Shown here: in pieces, positions 1 to 7,217 of the stretch
Numbering within the stretch: the first letter of the stretch is position 1
How the letters are laid out: the number at the start of each line of letters is the position of its first letter
Source: an uncultured Ideonella sp.
Lineage (GTDB): Bacteria; Pseudomonadota; Gammaproteobacteria; Burkholderiales; Burkholderiaceae
Reading direction: 5' to 3'
Assembly: GCA_946479475.1 (NCBI GenBank)
Contig: CAMLGG010000155.1
Span: forward strand, 1-12,657
Length of the DNA stretch: 12,657 bases
Notes under the pieces: model-generated
Database searches by the model: none
Told to the model about the DNA's origin: nothing
What the model saw: the letters and a program-made list of their open reading frames with translations, nothing else
Position numbers and translations under genes: made by a program

Positions 1-7
1 GACGACA

Positions 8-1423
8 GTGAACGACATCCACCAACTGAGCGCACTCGAACTCGGCGCGGCCTATGCCTCGCGCCGCCTGTCCCCGACAGAGGTCACGCGCGCGCTGCTC
101 GAGCAGGTCGCGCGATGGGAGCCGCACATCGCGGCCCTGTGGCACCACGAGCCTGGCGAAGCCCTTGCGCAGGCGGCTGCCTCCGAGCAGCGCTGGCAGC
201 GCGGCGAGTCGCTAAGCCCGCTCGACGGCGTGCCGGTCACCTTGAAGGAGAACATCGCAACGCGCGGCCTGCCTGTGCCGCTCGGCTGTGCGGCCACCCA
301 GCTCGTCCCCGCCCAGGACGATGCCCCGCCCGCTGCGCGCCTGCGCGAAGCGGGGGCCGTGCTGCTGGGCAAGACGACGATGCCCGACTGGGGCATGCTC
401 TCGTCCGGCTTGTCGACCTTTCACCGCCTGTCGCGCAACCCGTGGGACCCGCGGCTCAACCCGGGCGGATCGAGCTCCGGCGCTGCGGCGGCGTGCGCGG
501 CGCGCTATGCACCGATCCACCTCGGCACGGACATCGGCGGCTCCATCCGCCTGCCGGCCCATTGGTGCGGCATCGTCGGCTTCAAGCCCAGCCTGGGCCG
601 CGTGCCGATAAGGCCTCCTTACGCGGGCCGCGTGGCCGGCCCGATGACACGCCACGTGGCCGACGCCGCCCTGGCGATGAGCGTGCTCAGCCGGCCCGAT
701 CGGCGCGATGCCATGAGCCTTCCTCCTCAATCGATCGACTGGATGGCGCTGGACCGCGAGCCGAGGGGCCTGCGCCTGGGCTTGTGGCTCGATGCCGGCT
801 GGGGCGACCCCCTGCAGCAGGAAGTGCGCGCCGCAGTGCAGGCGGCCGCCGCGGCGTTCGAGTCCGCCGGCGCCACCGTCGTCCCCATCGGGGCGTTCTA
901 TCCGCGCGAGATGGTCGACGGACTGGACCGCTTCTGGCGCATGCGTTCGTGGATGGACTACCGCGCACTGCCGCCCGAGCGGCAGGAGCGGGTGCTGCCC
1001 TACATCCGGCAGTGGATCGCGAGCGGCGAGCACCTGACGGGCGAGCAGGTCTTCGAGGGCTACAGCCAGATGGCTGCCCTGCGAGATGCCACCGTGGCGG
1101 CCCTCGAAGGACTGGATGGGCTGCTCGCTCCGGTCAGCCCGGACGTCGCTTTCCCGGCGGAGCAGGCCAGCCCCCGCAACGATCCGCTGCAGCCTTTCGA
1201 GCACATCGCCTACACCGTGCCCTTCAACTTCGGCGAGCAGCCGGCGATCGCGGTGCCTTGCGGCACGAGCCCGCGCGGCCTGCCCATCGGCCTGCAGATC
1301 GTCGGACAGCGACACGACGACCTCGGCGTGCTGCAGATAGCGCACCTGTGGGAAAAGCTGAGGCCATCGCTGCCGCCGTGGCCCGAGCCGCCGGAGGCGC
1401 CCGCGGAGCATCCACTACAGTAG
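8..1423 (+). CDS. Amidase-signature family hydrolase
   Basis: Predicted to hydrolyse an amide bond (R-CO-NH-R' to acid plus amine) in the cytoplasm; the substrate cannot be told from sequence. All parts of the Ser-cisSer-Lys triad are visible: Lys80 in VTLKEN, cis-Ser155 in the glycine/serine loop NPGGSSSG (151-158) and nucleophile Ser179 in GTDIGGSIR. The spacings (75 and 24 residues) match those of fatty acid amide hydrolase. The C-terminal family block GLPIGLQIVG is at 424-433. Length (471 aa) is normal for the family. There is no signal peptide or membrane segment. The start is a GTG at base 8; the frame is open to the left edge, so an earlier start cannot be excluded, but the N-terminus (LSALELGAAYASRRLSP) resembles complete family members. 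It is probably not GatA, since no gatB or gatC is adjacent. The next gene begins 5 nt after its stop and is probably co-transcribed. Confidence 0.9.
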   Translation: MNDIHQLSALELGAAYASRRLSPTEVTRALLEQVARWEPHIAALWHHEPGEALAQAAASEQRWQRGESLSPLDGVPVTLKENIATRGLPVPLGCAATQLVPAQDDAPPAARLREAGAVLLGKTTMPDWGMLSSGLSTFHRLSRNPWDPRLNPGGSSSGAAAACAARYAPIHLGTDIGGSIRLPAHWCGIVGFKPSLGRVPIRPPYAGRVAGPMTRHVADAALAMSVLSRPDRRDAMSLPPQSIDWMALDREPRGLRLGLWLDAGWGDPLQQEVRAAVQAAAAAFESAGATVVPIGAFYPREMVDGLDRFWRMRSWMDYRALPPERQERVLPYIRQWIASGEHLTGEQVFEGYSQMAALRDATVAALEGLDGLLAPVSPDVAFPAEQASPRNDPLQPFEHIAYTVPFNFGEQPAIAVPCGTSPRGLPIGLQIVGQRHDDLGVLQIAHLWEKLRPSLPPWPEPPEAPAEHPLQ

Positions 1424-1428
1424 GCCTC

Positions 1429-2790
1429 ATGACGCTGCCGACCGCTTCGACCCGGCTCGTGGACCCGCGCGACAACCGCCTGGGCACCGCGTCGCACGAG
1501 GCGGCCGATCGGGTCGAAACCGCCCTGTGGCGGATGATGTCCTTCTTCGACACGCCGGTCGAGGACCTGCAGGCCGCGAGCGCGGCCGACCCGGGCTGGG
1601 TGCTGCCGCCGGTCATGCACGCCGGGTTCCTGCTGAGCCTGACCGAGCCGGCCCGCGAGGCCGAGGCTTTGCACTTGCTCGAGGCAGCCGAATCCCTGCT
1701 GCCGTCGGCGACTGCGCGCGAGCGGGCCCACTTCGAAGCGCAACGCGCGGTGGCCGAAGGTCGCTGGCAGCACGCCTGCCGAATCTGGGACGAGTTGCTG
1801 CTGGAGCACCCGCGCGATGCCCTGGCCCTGCAGTGGGCGAGCCTGTGGGATTTCTATCGTGGCGATGCCAATGGCCTGCGCCAGCGCCCGGCGCGGGCGC
1901 TGCCGGAGTGGAGCGAGTCCGATCCGCTCTTCCCCTGCGTGCTGGGCCTGTACGCCTTCGGCCTGGAGGAGTGCAATCTCTACCAGCAGGCCGAGGAAGC
2001 CGGCCGCCGCGCGGTGGCCGGCGAGGCGCGAGTGCCCTGGGCAGTGCATGCCGTCGCGCATGTGATGGAGATGCAGGGCCGTTTCGAGGACGGCACCGCC
2101 TGGCTGCGCCAGCACCAGCCCGGCTGGGCCGAAGGCAACGGCTTCTCGGGCCACCTGTGGTGGCACATGGCCCTGTTCCGGCTCGAGGCACTGGACGTGC
2201 CGGGCGTGCAACGCCTGATCGATGCGCACCTGTGCGGCCAAACGCTGCAGCTCACCCTGCAGCGCATCGATGCGGTCTCGCTGCTCTGGCGCATGCACCT
2301 GATGGGCGTGGATGTCGGGGCACGGTTCGTCGAGCTGCTGCGCGACTGGCAGCCGGCCGACGAGGATGCCGGCCACTACGCGTTCAACGACCTGCACGTG
2401 CTGATCGCGCTGCTGGGCGCCGACGAGCTGGTCCGCGCCGAGAGCTGGATCGCCCGCTGCGCCGCCCGCGCGATGTCGCCCGAGGATGCGCGCCGCAGCA
2501 ACCATGCCACCGCGCGGGAGCTCGGCCTGCCGCTGATGCGCGGGCTGCTGGCCTTTGCCCACGGCGATGCCGACAACGCGGTCGCGACCCTGCACACGGC
2601 CCGCGCGCAGGCCCAGCGGCTGGGCGGCAGCCATGCCCAGCGCGACCTGATCGACCAGACCTTGCTGGCGGCCTCCGCCCGGGCCAGCCATCGCCACGTG
2701 GGCCGGGCCCTGCTCAACGAGCGGCGCCTGGCCAAGCCGATGACACCCTTGACGCGCCACTGGGCCGAGCAGCTCGGCATCGGCGTCTGA
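1429..2790 (+). CDS. TTC38-type tetratricopeptide repeat protein
   Basis: 453-residue soluble protein of the tetratricopeptide repeat protein 38 family, whose biochemical function is not established. Family hallmarks seen are HAVAHVMEMQGR (207-218) followed by a Trp-rich stretch with WWHMALF (244-250), AFNDLHVLIALLG (318-330) and GGSHAQRDLIDQ (399-410). The rest is alpha-helical, Ala/Leu-rich sequence that fits degenerate TPR-like hairpins. Length is close to that known for the family (about 450-470 aa). The reading frame is open far upstream inside the amidase gene, but ATG 1429 is the sensible start: it lies just after the amidase stop (TAG 1421-1423) and begins recognisable protein. There is no good Shine-Dalgarno site, so translation is probably coupled to the amidase. 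No signal peptide. Family assignment is firm; role unknown. Confidence 0.87.
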   Translation: MTLPTASTRLVDPRDNRLGTASHEAADRVETALWRMMSFFDTPVEDLQAASAADPGWVLPPVMHAGFLLSLTEPAREAEALHLLEAAESLLPSATARERAHFEAQRAVAEGRWQHACRIWDELLLEHPRDALALQWASLWDFYRGDANGLRQRPARALPEWSESDPLFPCVLGLYAFGLEECNLYQQAEEAGRRAVAGEARVPWAVHAVAHVMEMQGRFEDGTAWLRQHQPGWAEGNGFSGHLWWHMALFRLEALDVPGVQRLIDAHLCGQTLQLTLQRIDAVSLLWRMHLMGVDVGARFVELLRDWQPADEDAGHYAFNDLHVLIALLGADELVRAESWIARCAARAMSPEDARRSNHATARELGLPLMRGLLAFAHGDADNAVATLHTARAQAQRLGGSHAQRDLIDQTLLAASARASHRHVGRALLNERRLAKPMTPLTRHWAEQLGIGV

Positions 2791-2872
2791 AGGCATCCCG
2801 TCCCACTGGCTCCCGTGGCGATCGCGCGTTAGCATCGGCCGGGCGCCGCGTTCGCGGCGGGAGGTCTGCGCC
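2791..2872 (+). promoter_or_regulatory. Leader of the YciI-domain gene: weak -10, inverted repeat and RBS
   Basis: This 82-nt gap holds a weak -10-like hexamer TAGCAT (2830-2835) without a convincing -35. A perfect inverted repeat follows: CGCCGCG (2844-2850), TT, CGCGGCG (2853-2859). A strong ribosome site GGGAGG (2859-2864) lies 8 nt before the ATG. If transcription starts near 2842 the repeat would form a hairpin at the 5' end of the mRNA and touch the ribosome site. The ribosome site is clear; the promoter and any regulatory role of the repeat are guesses. Confidence 0.4.
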
Positions 2873-3355
2873 ATGTCTTTCCGGAACAAGCCGCTCGCCT
2901 GCGCCGCATTGGCGCTGCTCACCCAGGGCGCATCGCCGGACGTGCTGGCGGCCGACGCCGCGGCGAATCCCCGCTTCGACGCCGAGCTGGCCGCTTCCGT
3001 CGGTGCCGACGAACACGGCATGCGCCGCTACGTGCTGGTGGTGCTCAAGACGGGCACCACGCGCGTGCCGGCAGGCCCCGAGCGCGACGAGATGTTCAAG
3101 GGCCACTTCGCCAACATCAAGCGCCTGGCGGGCGAGGGCAAGCTGGCGCTGGCCGGCCCCTTCGACGGCGCCGAGGGCTGGCGCGGCATGTTCATCTTCG
3201 CCACGCCGAGCATCGAGGAGGCCAAGGCCTGGGTCGCCACCGACCCGGTCGTGATGAAGGGCGAGATGGTGGCCGAGTACCACCCCTACTACGGCTCGGC
3301 GGCGCTGATGCTCGTCAACGCCGCGCACGAGAAAGTCTCGAAGCAGCCGTTCTAG
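2873..3355 (+). CDS. Exported YciI-domain (YCII-related) protein
   Basis: 160-residue protein with an N-terminal signal peptide: basic RNK, then a hydrophobic core (residues 8-17) and a probable cut after VLA (24-26, before Ala27). Residues about 51-138 form a YciI-like domain of ferredoxin-like fold: the strand RRYVLVVLK, then GHFANIKRLAGEGKLALAGPFD, which carries the His (H78) and Asp (D98) conserved in the family, then the strand MFIFATPS and the helix SIEEAKAWVATDPVV. YciI-like domains are usually cytoplasmic and of uncertain activity, so a secreted or periplasmic version is somewhat unusual. The start at ATG 2873 is supported by GGGAGG 8 nt upstream. It probably has its own promoter, because 82 nt separate it from the TTC38-type gene. 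Function unknown; the fold assignment is fairly secure. Confidence 0.83.
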   Translation: MSFRNKPLACAALALLTQGASPDVLAADAAANPRFDAELAASVGADEHGMRRYVLVVLKTGTTRVPAGPERDEMFKGHFANIKRLAGEGKLALAGPFDGAEGWRGMFIFATPSIEEAKAWVATDPVVMKGEMVAEYHPYYGSAALMLVNAAHEKVSKQPF

Positions 3356-3386
3356 AGCTCCTCGACACGAGGACCGCGCAAAGCAA

Positions 3387-3413
3387 GAGGCCCGAGCTTG
3401 CGGCTCGGGCCTC
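3387..3413 (-). terminator. Rho-independent terminator of the tRNA-Phe gene
   Basis: A perfect 11-bp hairpin, GAGGCCCGAGC (3387-3397) and its complement (3403-3413), encloses the 5-nt loop 3398-3402. Read on the - strand it lies 11 nt after the tRNA's CCA end and is followed by TTGCTTTG, a broken U-tract. On the + strand no T-run follows it, so it fits the tRNA better than the YciI gene, although the stem may also block + strand read-through. Confidence 0.75.
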
Positions 3414-3424
3414 CTGGCGAATCC

Positions 3425-3500
3425 TGGTGGCCTGGGGCGGAATCGAACCACCGACACGCGGATTTTCAATCCGCTGCTCTACCAACTGAGCTACCAGGCC
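3425..3500 (-). tRNA. tRNA-Phe (anticodon GAA)
   Basis: A complete 76-nt cloverleaf. The acceptor stem pairs GGCCTGG with CCAGGCC, the discriminator base is A, and the 3' CCA is encoded (TGG at 3425-3427 on the + strand). The anticodon stem is GCGGA/TCCGC with loop TTGAAAA, giving anticodon GAA (phenylalanine). The T-arm contains the usual GGTTCGATTCC. It lies 43 nt downstream of the response regulator gene on the same strand, with its own promoter-like sequence in that gap and a terminator after it. Confidence 0.97.
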
Positions 3501-3514
3501 TGGGAAAGCGCGAG

Positions 3515-3523
3515 AGTATAGCA
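3515..3523 (-). promoter_or_regulatory. Extended -10 promoter for tRNA-Phe
   Basis: Read on the - strand the gap between the regulator gene and the tRNA contains TGCTATACT, an extended -10 element (TGn plus TATACT at 3520-3515). The -10 ends 14 nt before the mature tRNA, so a transcript would carry a short leader of about 7 nt for RNase P to remove. The stretch after the -10 is CTCTCGCGC, a GC-rich discriminator of the sort found at stringently controlled stable-RNA promoters. No good -35 is seen at standard spacing, in keeping with the extended -10. Confidence 0.6.
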
Positions 3524-3543
3524 GCTCGCGCGCCGCACTCGGG

Positions 3544-4266
3544 TCAGGCGGGGCCGCCCCGCCGGTTGCGGGTGAGGTCCACGCCGAGCTGCTTGAGCTT
3601 GCGATAGAGGTGCGTGCGCTCCAGGCCGGTCTTCTCGGCCACGCGCGTCATGGAGCCGTTCTCGCGCGCGAGGTGGAATTCGAAGTAGCTCTTCTCGAAG
3701 GCGTCGCGCGCCTCGCGCAGCGGGCGGTCGAGGTCGAAGCTCTGTTCGGCCTGGGGGCCGAGGTCGACCGGCAGCACGGGCAGTCCCATGCCGCCGGTCA
3801 TGGCGGATTCGACCGTCATCGGGCCATCGTTGTTGTGCGGCGGCAGGCCCGGCATCAGCGCCTGCGTAGCCGGGCCGAGTGCCGTGGCGGCGGCGCGTGC
3901 CGGCGTCCGGGCCAGGGCCTGCTCGACGGCGCGCAGCAGCTTCTGCAGGGTGATGGGTTTCTCGAGGAAGGCGATGGCGCCGAACTTGGTGGCCTCCACC
4001 GCGGTGTCGATCGTGCCGTGGCCGCTCATCATGATCACCGGCATCGTGAGCAGGCCGCTGGAGCCCCACTCCTTCAGCAGCGAGATGCCGTCGACATCGG
4101 GCATCCAGATGTCCAGCAGGACGAGGTCGGGCCGCAGGCGCTCGCGCACGCCGCGCGCCTGGGCGGCGTTCTCGGCGAGCTCGATGGTGTGCCCTTCGTC
4201 GCTGAGGATTTCCGACAGGAGGGCGCGTATGCCCATCTCGTCGTCCACTACAAGAATCGTTGCCAT
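3544..4266 (-). CDS. Short NtrX-like response regulator (receiver + Fis-type HTH)
   Basis: 240-residue cytoplasmic DNA-binding response regulator, the probable partner of the upstream kinase. The receiver domain (residues 3-118) has the acidic pocket D8/D9, phospho-acceptor D52 in LLDIWMPD, S81 in MMSGHGT and K103 in FLEKP. A poorly conserved Ala/Pro/Gly-rich linker (about 119-178) leads to a C-terminal Fis-type helix-turn-helix (about 183-230), with LREARDAFEKSYF and then VAEKTGLERTHLYRKLKQLGV. The receiver and tail look like NtrX, but NtrX normally carries an AAA+ sigma-54 activator domain of about 230 residues between them, and none is present. Only about 60 codons separate the two domains, so a frameshift cannot hide it. 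The layout resembles RegA/PrrA/ActR regulators, which do not need sigma-54. The gene starts 51 nt after the kinase stop; its ribosome site is weak. Confidence 0.88.
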   Translation of the reverse strand: MATILVVDDEMGIRALLSEILSDEGHTIELAENAAQARGVRERLRPDLVLLDIWMPDVDGISLLKEWGSSGLLTMPVIMMSGHGTIDTAVEATKFGAIAFLEKPITLQKLLRAVEQALARTPARAAATALGPATQALMPGLPPHNNDGPMTVESAMTGGMGLPVLPVDLGPQAEQSFDLDRPLREARDAFEKSYFEFHLARENGSMTRVAEKTGLERTHLYRKLKQLGVDLTRNRRGGPA

Positions 4267-4317
4267 GCATCTGGGCGGCCCTGCCGCCTGTGGCCTGGCC
4301 GGCGGGGAGCGCCGGCC

Positions 4318-6576
4318 TCAGGCGGGAGTGATCGGGTCCGCGCGGTGTCCCTGTTCGCTGAAGCTGGAAAATGATAGCGAAACCTGCGCGCCGGCCGGCC
4401 CGCCCTCGCCACCCTCGGGCGACGGCAGGTTGACGATGCGCACGCTCGCGCCGTGTTCGTCGGCGATCTTCTTGACCACGGCGAGCCCGAGGCCGGTGCC
4501 CTTGCTCTTGGTGGTCACGTAGGGTTCGAAGGCCCGCTTTTGCACCTTCTCGGCGAACCCGGGGCCATTGTCGGTCACTTTCAGCCGCAGCACGCGGGGC
4601 CGGCCGTCGCCCTGGCGCTCGAGCTCGGTGCTGAGCACCACGCGGGCGTCGGGCCTGCCGGCGCAAGCGTCGAGCGCGTTCTGCACGAGGTTGTGGATCA
4701 CCTGGCGCAGCTGCGTCGGGTCGCCTTGCACCAGCGGTGCACGGCTGTCGACCTGGGCCACCAGCAGGCCCTTGTCCTGGGCGTCGCCGTAAAGCGCGAG
4801 CACCTCGCCGATGAGGGCGTTCAGGTCCACCGGTTGCAGCTGCGCGGCCGGCAGGCGGGCGTAGTCGCGGAATTCGTTGACCAGCTGCTTCATCGCCTGC
4901 ACCTGCGCGACGATGGTGGCCACCGAGCGCGCGAGCATCGCCTGGTCGGCCGGCTCCTGCAGCTTGGCTTCGAGCTTGTGCTGCAGCCGCTCGGCCGAGA
5001 GCTGGATCGGCGTGAGCGGGTTCTTGATCTCGTGCGCCAGGCGCCGCGCCACCTCGCCCCAGGCCACGCTGCGCTGGGCGGAGACGACTTCGGTGATGTC
5101 GTCGAACACCATCAGCCGCGCGCGGCCGGGCAGCGGCGCGCCGCGCACCAGCAGCGTGGTGCCGAGTTCGTCCAGGGGCGAAAGGCGCAGCTCGAAGGAC
5201 TCCTGCCAGTGGTCGCGTTCACCGGCCTCGGGGCTCGCCTGGTGCAGCTCGAAGCGCTGCCAGACGCCCTCGGCGAACTCCGCCAGCCCGGGCACTTCGC
5301 CCAGCGTGCGGCCGACGTAGGCCGAAAGCGGCGCGCGCAGGATGCGCGTTGCGCCGGGGTTGACGGTGTCGATGCGGCGCTCGCGGTCGAACACGATCAC
5401 GCCGGACGTGAGGTTGTCGAGGATGGTCTGCAGCCGGGTGCGCGCGCTGTCGAGCTGGCGCAGGCTCGCCTCGGCCTGGGCCCGGGCGCTGCCGAGCTGC
5501 TCGGTCATGTCGGCGAAGCTGCGGGTGAGGCCGCCGATCTCGTCTCGCGAGGCGAACACCGGCTTGGCGCCGAGGTCGCCCGCCGCGACCTGGCGCATGC
5601 CCTCGGCCAGCATCAGCAGCGGCCGCGCGAGCTGGTTGCCGAGCACCACCGCGAGCAGCACCGCCCCGAACACCGAGAGCGCGAGCGACAAGGTCAGGGT
5701 GCCGATGTACATGCGGCGCAGGCCCTCGCGGGCAAGGGCGCGCTGCTGGTACTCGCGATAAGCTGCCTGCACGACCAGCGCGTTGCCGGTGAGAGCCTGC
5801 GGCAGCGGCTGCACGACCATCAGCAGCCGTTCTTCCTCGGTCAGGGACAGGCTGGTCGAAGGCAGGGCGGCCAACGCCCTCATGCGGGCGCCCGAGCCGG
5901 AGCCGAGCCCGACGTCGTCCTCCAGCCCCTCGATCTGGCTGGCCGAGCGCCGGGTGCGCACCTGGTGCACAAGGGTGGCGGTGGGTCGCTCGGCGCCGAG
6001 TGACGGCGTGGCGCCGGCGGTCATGCGGACCTTGCCGTCGGCGGCCAGCAGGGACACCTCGTCCGCCCCGAGCTGCTCGCGCAGCCGCTCCAGCGCCAGC
6101 GTGTCGATGGGGCCGCGCTCGACGAGCCGGTCGGCGGCGGTGCGCGTCTTGGCCTCGAGGTCGGCGGTCAGCGCGGCCAGGGTGTCCTTGCCCAGCGCCA
6201 GGCCGGCGGTGAGCGCGCTCTCGACGCGCGTGTCGAACCAGGCCTCGATGCTGCGCGAGACGAACTGGTAGCTGACGGTGTAGATGAGCGCGCCGGGCAG
6301 CACGCCCACCAGCGCAAAGATGCCCGCCAGCTTCAGGAGCAGCCGGCTGCCGAACTTGCGCTGCCGGAAGCGGTAGCCCAGCCGGATGGCAGCCCCGGCC
6401 AGCACGACCAGCAGCAGCGAGGCCACCGCGGTGTTGAGCCAGAACAGCCAGACGAAGTGCCGCTCGAAACGGCTCGGGCCCTGGGCCAGCAGCGAAAGCA
6501 CGAAGGCCAGCACCAGCCCCAGCCCCGCCGCGATCAGCAGCGCCAGGCCCCAACCCCATCGGGACAATGCTTTCAT
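4318..6576 (-). CDS. ntrY: NtrY-type membrane sensor histidine kinase
   Basis: 752-residue inner-membrane kinase that should autophosphorylate and pass phosphate to the regulator encoded just downstream. It has three N-terminal membrane segments (about 8-31, 41-64, 80-102), an extracytoplasmic region (about 105-288), a fourth membrane segment (about 290-313) and a HAMP domain (about 314-366, with GDLGAKPVFASRDEIGGL). A PAS domain follows (about 378-495, ILDNLTSGVIVFD). The dimerisation/phospho-acceptor domain has H515 in RRLAHEIKNPLTPIQ. The ATPase domain has an N-box (HNLVQNALDA, 628-637), G1 (DNGPGF, 669-674) and G2 (GTGLGLAV, 693-700). All catalytic motifs are intact. ATG 6576 was chosen because it begins MKALSRWGWG just before the first membrane helix; the frame is open further upstream only inside DUF4390 sequence. 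NtrY systems are linked to nitrogen, redox or envelope responses in different bacteria; the stimulus here is unknown. Confidence 0.93.
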   Translation of the reverse strand: MKALSRWGWGLALLIAAGLGLVLAFVLSLLAQGPSRFERHFVWLFWLNTAVASLLLVVLAGAAIRLGYRFRQRKFGSRLLLKLAGIFALVGVLPGALIYTVSYQFVSRSIEAWFDTRVESALTAGLALGKDTLAALTADLEAKTRTAADRLVERGPIDTLALERLREQLGADEVSLLAADGKVRMTAGATPSLGAERPTATLVHQVRTRRSASQIEGLEDDVGLGSGSGARMRALAALPSTSLSLTEEERLLMVVQPLPQALTGNALVVQAAYREYQQRALAREGLRRMYIGTLTLSLALSVFGAVLLAVVLGNQLARPLLMLAEGMRQVAAGDLGAKPVFASRDEIGGLTRSFADMTEQLGSARAQAEASLRQLDSARTRLQTILDNLTSGVIVFDRERRIDTVNPGATRILRAPLSAYVGRTLGEVPGLAEFAEGVWQRFELHQASPEAGERDHWQESFELRLSPLDELGTTLLVRGAPLPGRARLMVFDDITEVVSAQRSVAWGEVARRLAHEIKNPLTPIQLSAERLQHKLEAKLQEPADQAMLARSVATIVAQVQAMKQLVNEFRDYARLPAAQLQPVDLNALIGEVLALYGDAQDKGLLVAQVDSRAPLVQGDPTQLRQVIHNLVQNALDACAGRPDARVVLSTELERQGDGRPRVLRLKVTDNGPGFAEKVQKRAFEPYVTTKSKGTGLGLAVVKKIADEHGASVRIVNLPSPEGGEGGPAGAQVSLSFSSFSEQGHRADPITPA

Positions 6577-6604
6577 GCCGTTGGACGCGGGCTGCCGAGC
6601 CGGC

Positions 6605-7198
6605 CTATGGTTCCACCCGCATCTTGCGCTCGACCGACAGCTGCCAGTCGTTCTGCGCGGCGAGGTCCAGCTGCATCGGCCGCGGCAGCTGGTTGTTGTC
6701 CAGCCGGTAGCTGAACTCGACGTAGTAGCGCTCGCCGGGCTCCAGCTGTTCGGCATCGGCCAGCTTCCAGCGCGAGGCGCGGCTGGCCAGGTCCAGCGCT
6801 TCCTCCGCGCTCGGGAAGCTCTGGCTCAGCGCGCCGAAGCCCAGGCGCCAGCTGTTGGTCAAGGGCTGGTAGGAAAGGCGCCACGTGCGGCTTACCCGCG
6901 CCACCCTCTCGTCGCGCCAGTACCAGCGCGAGCGGTAGAGCGTGGCCTGGGCGACGAAGTAGACCGGCACGCCGTGCTGCATCGCTTCCTCCACCGCCTT
7001 GCTCAGGACGGGCTTGGCGACGAAGTCGAGCAGCAGGGCGCCATCCGCCCGGGTGAGCTCGAAGGTGGTCAGCTCGACGCTCTGGGCCCGGGCCGGCACG
7101 GCCCAGGCCAGCCACAGCATCAGGAGCAGAAGGGTGCCGGACACCGCTCGGATGACACGGTATGCAGCAGCTGCGGGGGCCGTATCAACGCGGTTCAC
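6605..7198 (-). CDS. Exported DUF4390-family protein
   Basis: 197-residue protein of unknown function. The N-terminus has a signal peptide: Arg14/Arg17, hydrophobic core LLLLMLWLAWAV (23-34) and a likely cut after ARA (36-38), so the mature part should lie in the periplasm. The mature domain, with SRWYWRDERVARVSRTWRLS, PLTNSWRLGFG and a Tyr/Phe-rich YYVEFSYRLDNNQLPRP segment, fits the DUF4390 family, which is commonly found between rsmB and ntrY in betaproteobacteria. The start is a GTG at 7198, 19 nt after the rsmB stop. The frame is open 29 codons further up, inside rsmB, but that stretch is Pro/Ser-rich and not signal-like. No strong ribosome site is seen, so translation may depend on rsmB. 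ntrY begins 28 nt after this gene's stop. Confidence 0.85.
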   Translation of the reverse strand: MNRVDTAPAAAAYRVIRAVSGTLLLLMLWLAWAVPARAQSVELTTFELTRADGALLLDFVAKPVLSKAVEEAMQHGVPVYFVAQATLYRSRWYWRDERVARVSRTWRLSYQPLTNSWRLGFGALSQSFPSAEEALDLASRASRWKLADAEQLEPGERYYVEFSYRLDNNQLPRPMQLDLAAQNDWQLSVERKMRVEP

Positions 7199-7217
7199 AA
7201 CGACAGGCTTCGGACTT

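Noticed and set aside
8..1423. GatA subunit of the tRNA amidotransferase
   Set aside because: The triad is shared by all amidase-signature proteins, but there is no gatB or gatC beside it; general amidase is the safer call.
1210..3021. 603-codon open frame on the - strand across the amidase, TTC38-type and YciI genes
   Set aside because: It spans three real genes and their gaps antisense and has no domain. Typical antisense shadow in GC-rich DNA.
3387..3413. Terminator for the + strand YciI gene
   Set aside because: On the + strand the stem is followed by CTGGCGAATCC without a T-run; on the - strand it follows the tRNA and has TTGCTTTG. A secondary + strand effect is possible but not shown.
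3425..3500. tRNA gene as an integration site for a mobile element
   Set aside because: No integrase, no duplicated tRNA 3' end and no foreign-looking sequence are seen on either side.
3544..4266. Broken NtrX with the AAA+ domain lost to a frameshift
   Set aside because: The reading frame is continuous from receiver to HTH and the linker is only about 60 codons, so no AAA+ sequence exists in any frame.
4453..6003. Long open frame on the + strand opposite ntrY, 516 codons
   Set aside because: It is a by-product of GC-rich codon bias in the kinase gene: rich in His/Gln/Gly/Arg, without recognisable domains or a ribosome site, while the kinase shows all its motifs on the other strand.
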